From Thuidium tamariscinum (taxonomy: Eukaryota > Streptophyta > Bryopsida > Hypnales > Thuidiaceae), in contig OX344749.2 in NCBI GenBank assembly GCA_947034885.2, positions 39,585,682 to 39,649,681 of the forward strand: DNA of 64,000 nt, read 5' to 3'. The position numbers and the translations under genes were made by a program. This document shows positions 60,703 through 64,000 of the stretch, in pieces. The notes under the pieces were generated by a model that was not told where the DNA came from, did no database searches, and was given only the letters and a program-made list of their open reading frames with translations. Numbering within the stretch: the stretch's first letter is position 1; each line of letters begins with the position of its first letter.

Positions 60703-63215
60703 CTGATTGTTGCACACGTCATTCTTTGAGGTGCTACAGATCCTGCAAAGCAGGACATTGTCGAAAATATATATTATTTCAACACCCCTGTGCATGTTTC
60801 TAACTCAATCCCCCTCACTGAAGACGATACACTAGTCAAAATGAGTCACATGTTGCTCCCTCAAACCATCGCCGATGACGAAAGTGGTGGTCCAAATGGC
60901 ATCCAAACTTTCCAGATAATTATGTGCTTCTCAATAGTACCATCGGATTTCTTCCAACCGTGCGCGTTTAAATCAATTAGACAAGCTAACCTTCATAACT
61001 TCTCAGACAGTCTCTTCTCGTGGATGGAAGACTGACCTGCCAAGAAGTCGCAAAATATTCCTCTGCGTTTTCTAAGCATGATATCCAGTAGTAGGTCACA
61101 TCCGTGTCAAAGCGATTGCAAGAAAATTCAAGCCAATTTTCATATCTTGCGCGTAATAACGCTAAATCACCAGAGTCCAAGTGAATCCTTCAGATATGAT
61201 AAAACCTGCAAACATAAAACAGAAATGGCACTGTGGGCATGGCATCAACATGCATACCGAGTATTATGAGGTATCCATGTTAATATTAGAGCATCCTTCT
61301 AGAAGATCTAAAACGCCTCAACAGCAAGAAGACATGCACGAAAGTGAAACATGTACCTGAATTGGCTTCAATTGAGCTGAACTTAAAATCACAACATGTC
61401 CAAAAGCCGCATCTGGACGAATTTCAATTTTCTGCTACGGCATGGAAGGAACCACTTGGAACAACTCAGACTAATTCAAGAAAGAAAGAGTGATCCCTGC
61501 CACCACCATCGCCTGCACAGGTCGTCCTCGGCGGAGAACCAAAACTTCGCGACACGATGCTCAATCCACTGAAACAATCAGGGAACGAAGCAATAGATCG
61601 ACAGAAAGCTTCGGCCCGAACACTATGGACAGCATCCACTACACACACATAAACGAAGAAATCCCGGAATTAGCCACAATTACTGAAATTAGCAACAATT
61701 TCTCGTTCAGGTGATCACCCTTGAGTACTTGAAACCTATTCTTGAGAGTCTCTTACGCCAAACATGATTTTTGGCCAAAACTAGGTCAGATAAAAACAAA
61801 CCACATCGCAATCTCCTGAACCGATCCACGGGCCAAAAGAAACAGACAGGGTGGTGCTACCCGACGAACTCCGCAAACAACAGGGGCGACATAGCTCCCG
61901 ACCTCCAAAGTCCCACCCTCAAACCCTTATCACCAACAGTCAACCAAAAGCAACGAGGTTCACTCAACCCCACAAACACACCTTCAAACCAGCGCATCTA
62001 GAACCTAACAAAACGCGTCGATGCCATCATCACATCCAACAAAACCTACACTGCAAATACCTCTAGGAAAACAATCTCCTTCAATGGACCACTAGCGCCA
62101 TAGCCTTCAGAAAACGGGATGACCCTCAAACACCTCCAGCTTCTCACAATTCCCAAACAGAGCCAAAAAAACTCAATTGCCTACACAACCCCACCCCGCC
62201 CCGCCCCACCCCTGCATAACGTCCACCAAATCCCGTACCACACACCGCTCCCCCGTTTCCAGCAAATATCATATTCCCTCAAAACACTAACACAATCCCA
62301 AAAAAAGAAAAAGAAAAGAAAAAGGAAAATTAACATAAAGAATGGAAATTATCCATTTTCTCATCAAATGAACAAGAGAAATGAATAAGACCTAGCCCTC
62401 TCCAACAAAAGCATCAACACAAACATACAAGGAGCACTTTCTGCATACGCAACCAATTCGTGCGAGGATAAAAGCGGCCACAGGAGCAAGACCTTAAAAA
62501 GAGTTCATTGACGGGAAGAAACTGCTGCGATGAATTGCGAGGGGAGATGCGGAGCCGCCAGTGAGCATAGCTGCACGAGCGAGCCGGACAGCCAGCGAGC
62601 AAGCGAGCGAGCTCCTCCAAGCACACAGACGCAGGGGAGAGACAGATCACACGGAAACGAAGAGAACAGCAAAGGGGGCTTAACTTACTTACTCTGTAGT
62701 CTGTACTTACTAATTTCGAAACTTCATTCATCCGAAGATTCTTCATCGCCGTGTTTCTGTTCGTCTGGTTCTTTCTGTTCGTCCGATTGTGGTTTGTCGT
62801 TTCCGGGACCCCTGCGTTGTCCACATGACCACATTTCGGGGAGAATTTGTGTGACCAGTGTTTGGGGTTCCGGGAGCGAGTGGAACACGTCGACCTGGTA
62901 CGTATACGTATCTAAGTACGGTTCCTATTATTAAATTGTTTTACTTTATGGTGTGTCTAGGTGTCAATTAAGAAAAAGATTCCAAATTTTTGAAGCACGG
63001 TTATTTTGTAGTAAGTAGATAAATTTAAACTTGTAACTTGTATGAGCACGGAAGTACAACTACCTAAGATTTTTCCGTTTTAGAGAAGCATAACAACTTT
63101 TGAGTATCAACCCTTTAGAGTTCATACTCCAACAATATGTGCCATTTTGACTTTGCTTTAAATGAAAGTGGCAACAAGTGCAATCAAAGGGCATGAAAAG
63201 ATCAAATTCAACCCT
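60703..63215. other. RING gene upstream region and unassigned DNA
   Basis: Must include the RING gene's 5' exons and promoter. A minus-strand stretch at 61,037-61,173 is open, ends at a good donor (CAG/GTCAGTC) in phase with the 60,583 acceptor, and reads LLRARYENWLEFSC and NAEEYFATSWQ; it could be an upstream exon but resembles nothing I know. 61.8-62.3 kb is A/C-rich with a CCCCG-rich run at 62,185-62,212. The GAGCGAGC-rich 62,570-62,615 looks like leader sequence. Confidence 0.4.
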
Positions 63216-63610
63216 ATGGTGAAAACATCCAAACCCATCCAAATAAGGAATTTTGCATAGTTGGAGGTAGTTTCTTCGGAAAATAATATTTTTTTAGTAG
63301 TAGCAAGTGAAATTCATGAATATTAAAAAAAATAGATTTTTTGGATGTCATATGTAATTTCTATGATTTTTAAAAGTGCTAGCACTCTAGACCACTAAAA
63401 TTATTCGATAGATGCCTCCAAATCTGAACACTACTAAAAATCAATAGTGAACCAACCAGATTTGGGTATGTGTCCTTAATATGCATCAACGAATTAGAGT
63501 TAAGCATTTGACAAATACATTAACTACAATCTAGGGACAATTTTGGATGAGTCTAGGATTCAATGCAAGGTACAGGTCTTGTATTGAGTATTTCTCCCTT
63601 AAAGTGATGG
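63216..63610 (+). repeat. Dispersed 390-bp repeat, copy 2
   Basis: Direct diverged copy of 49,296-49,690. It lacks the (AT) expansion and reads AAAAAAAATAGATTTTTTGG at that place. Confidence 0.7.
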
Positions 63611-64000
63611 TTTTGAACATGGCATGGACAACTAAAATCCTCACAAAAATCAACATCAACGAAAAGGAATTACAACATCTTTATTTAACTAAAAAAAATA
63701 CATTCTTGTGTGGCTTACATTTGGATTGCCATTTATATCCCAAGACTACTAGAGATCCTTCTACGAAAATGAGATGATAGTTTCTAATATGTCCTTTGAC
63801 CCATATAGAGAAAAGGCAAAAAGACAAATTAAATTTCTTTTCTTTTCTTTTCTTTTTCACAACCCTTATACATACAACTTACCATGGATGTGAAGCCTTT
63901 CAAACAAGAGTGACATTGGCCTACCTAATCATTGACTTTTTTTAATCATGTATTGCTTTATAGCTTACATTTGTTTCACGTATATAATCCTTAATGATAG
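63611..64000. other. AT-rich end of window
   Basis: No gene seen. A TTTTC microsatellite lies at 63,834-63,857. Confidence 0.5.

Noticed and set aside
62414-62934. Opposing 134-136-codon frames
   Set aside because: They overlap on both strands in compositionally biased leader-like DNA and carry no recognisable domain.

Overview
The window is nuclear DNA of a land plant. Genes are interrupted by GT-AG introns, several products are plastid-directed, one gene is a plant At5g15710-type F-box protein, and the gene-poor stretches are AT-rich and full of small inverted-repeat elements. The first gene encodes CEP104/FAP256, a protein of ciliary and flagellar microtubule tips. Seed plants without motile sperm are not expected to keep it, so a bryophyte, lycophyte or fern is likely. 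I favour a bryophyte, but the sequence does not prove the clade.

Left gene-rich block (1-22,200). A 3'-truncated CEP104 gene runs on the minus strand (at least 14 exons, start 5920, leaving the window at base 1). It lies head to head with a ten-exon gene for CSP41b, a plastid RNA-binding protein (6729-10433, plus). Around 11.4-12.3 kb are fragments of a possible small gene that I cannot resolve. A GC-rich gene for an F-box protein lies at 13.0-14.3 kb; its start codon must lie in an unidentified upstream exon. A six-exon RCC1-repeat gene (17446-21050, minus) contains an intron with U12-type signals.

Gene desert (about 22.2-51.5 kb). I found no convincing gene here. The region holds terminal-inverted-repeat elements, many ending in TA/AGGTA, including three 273-bp copies of one MITE. 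It also holds a 1.08-kb foldback element, a long inverted-repeat array near 38-39.3 kb, a nested pair of elements at 44.6-46.1 kb, and several dispersed repeat pairs.

Right gene block (51.5-62.9 kb). An eight-exon gene for an endonuclease I-family nuclease with a long plastid-like N-terminus (51551-55574, minus) is head to head with a BolA gene (55775-56164, plus), 200 bp apart. The BolA 3' flank is a degenerate triplication. A RING-H2 gene of the At2g21500/At4g39140 type follows on the minus strand (58458-about 60.7 kb). The last kilobase returns to AT-rich repeat sequence.

The genes do not form one pathway. CSP41b (plastid RNA metabolism), the BolA protein (Fe-S/glutaredoxin partner) and the nuclease are all probably organellar. 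CEP104 serves the sperm flagellum, and the F-box and RING genes serve ubiquitin ligation. All exon boundaries were read by eye from splice signals, reading phase and family resemblance.
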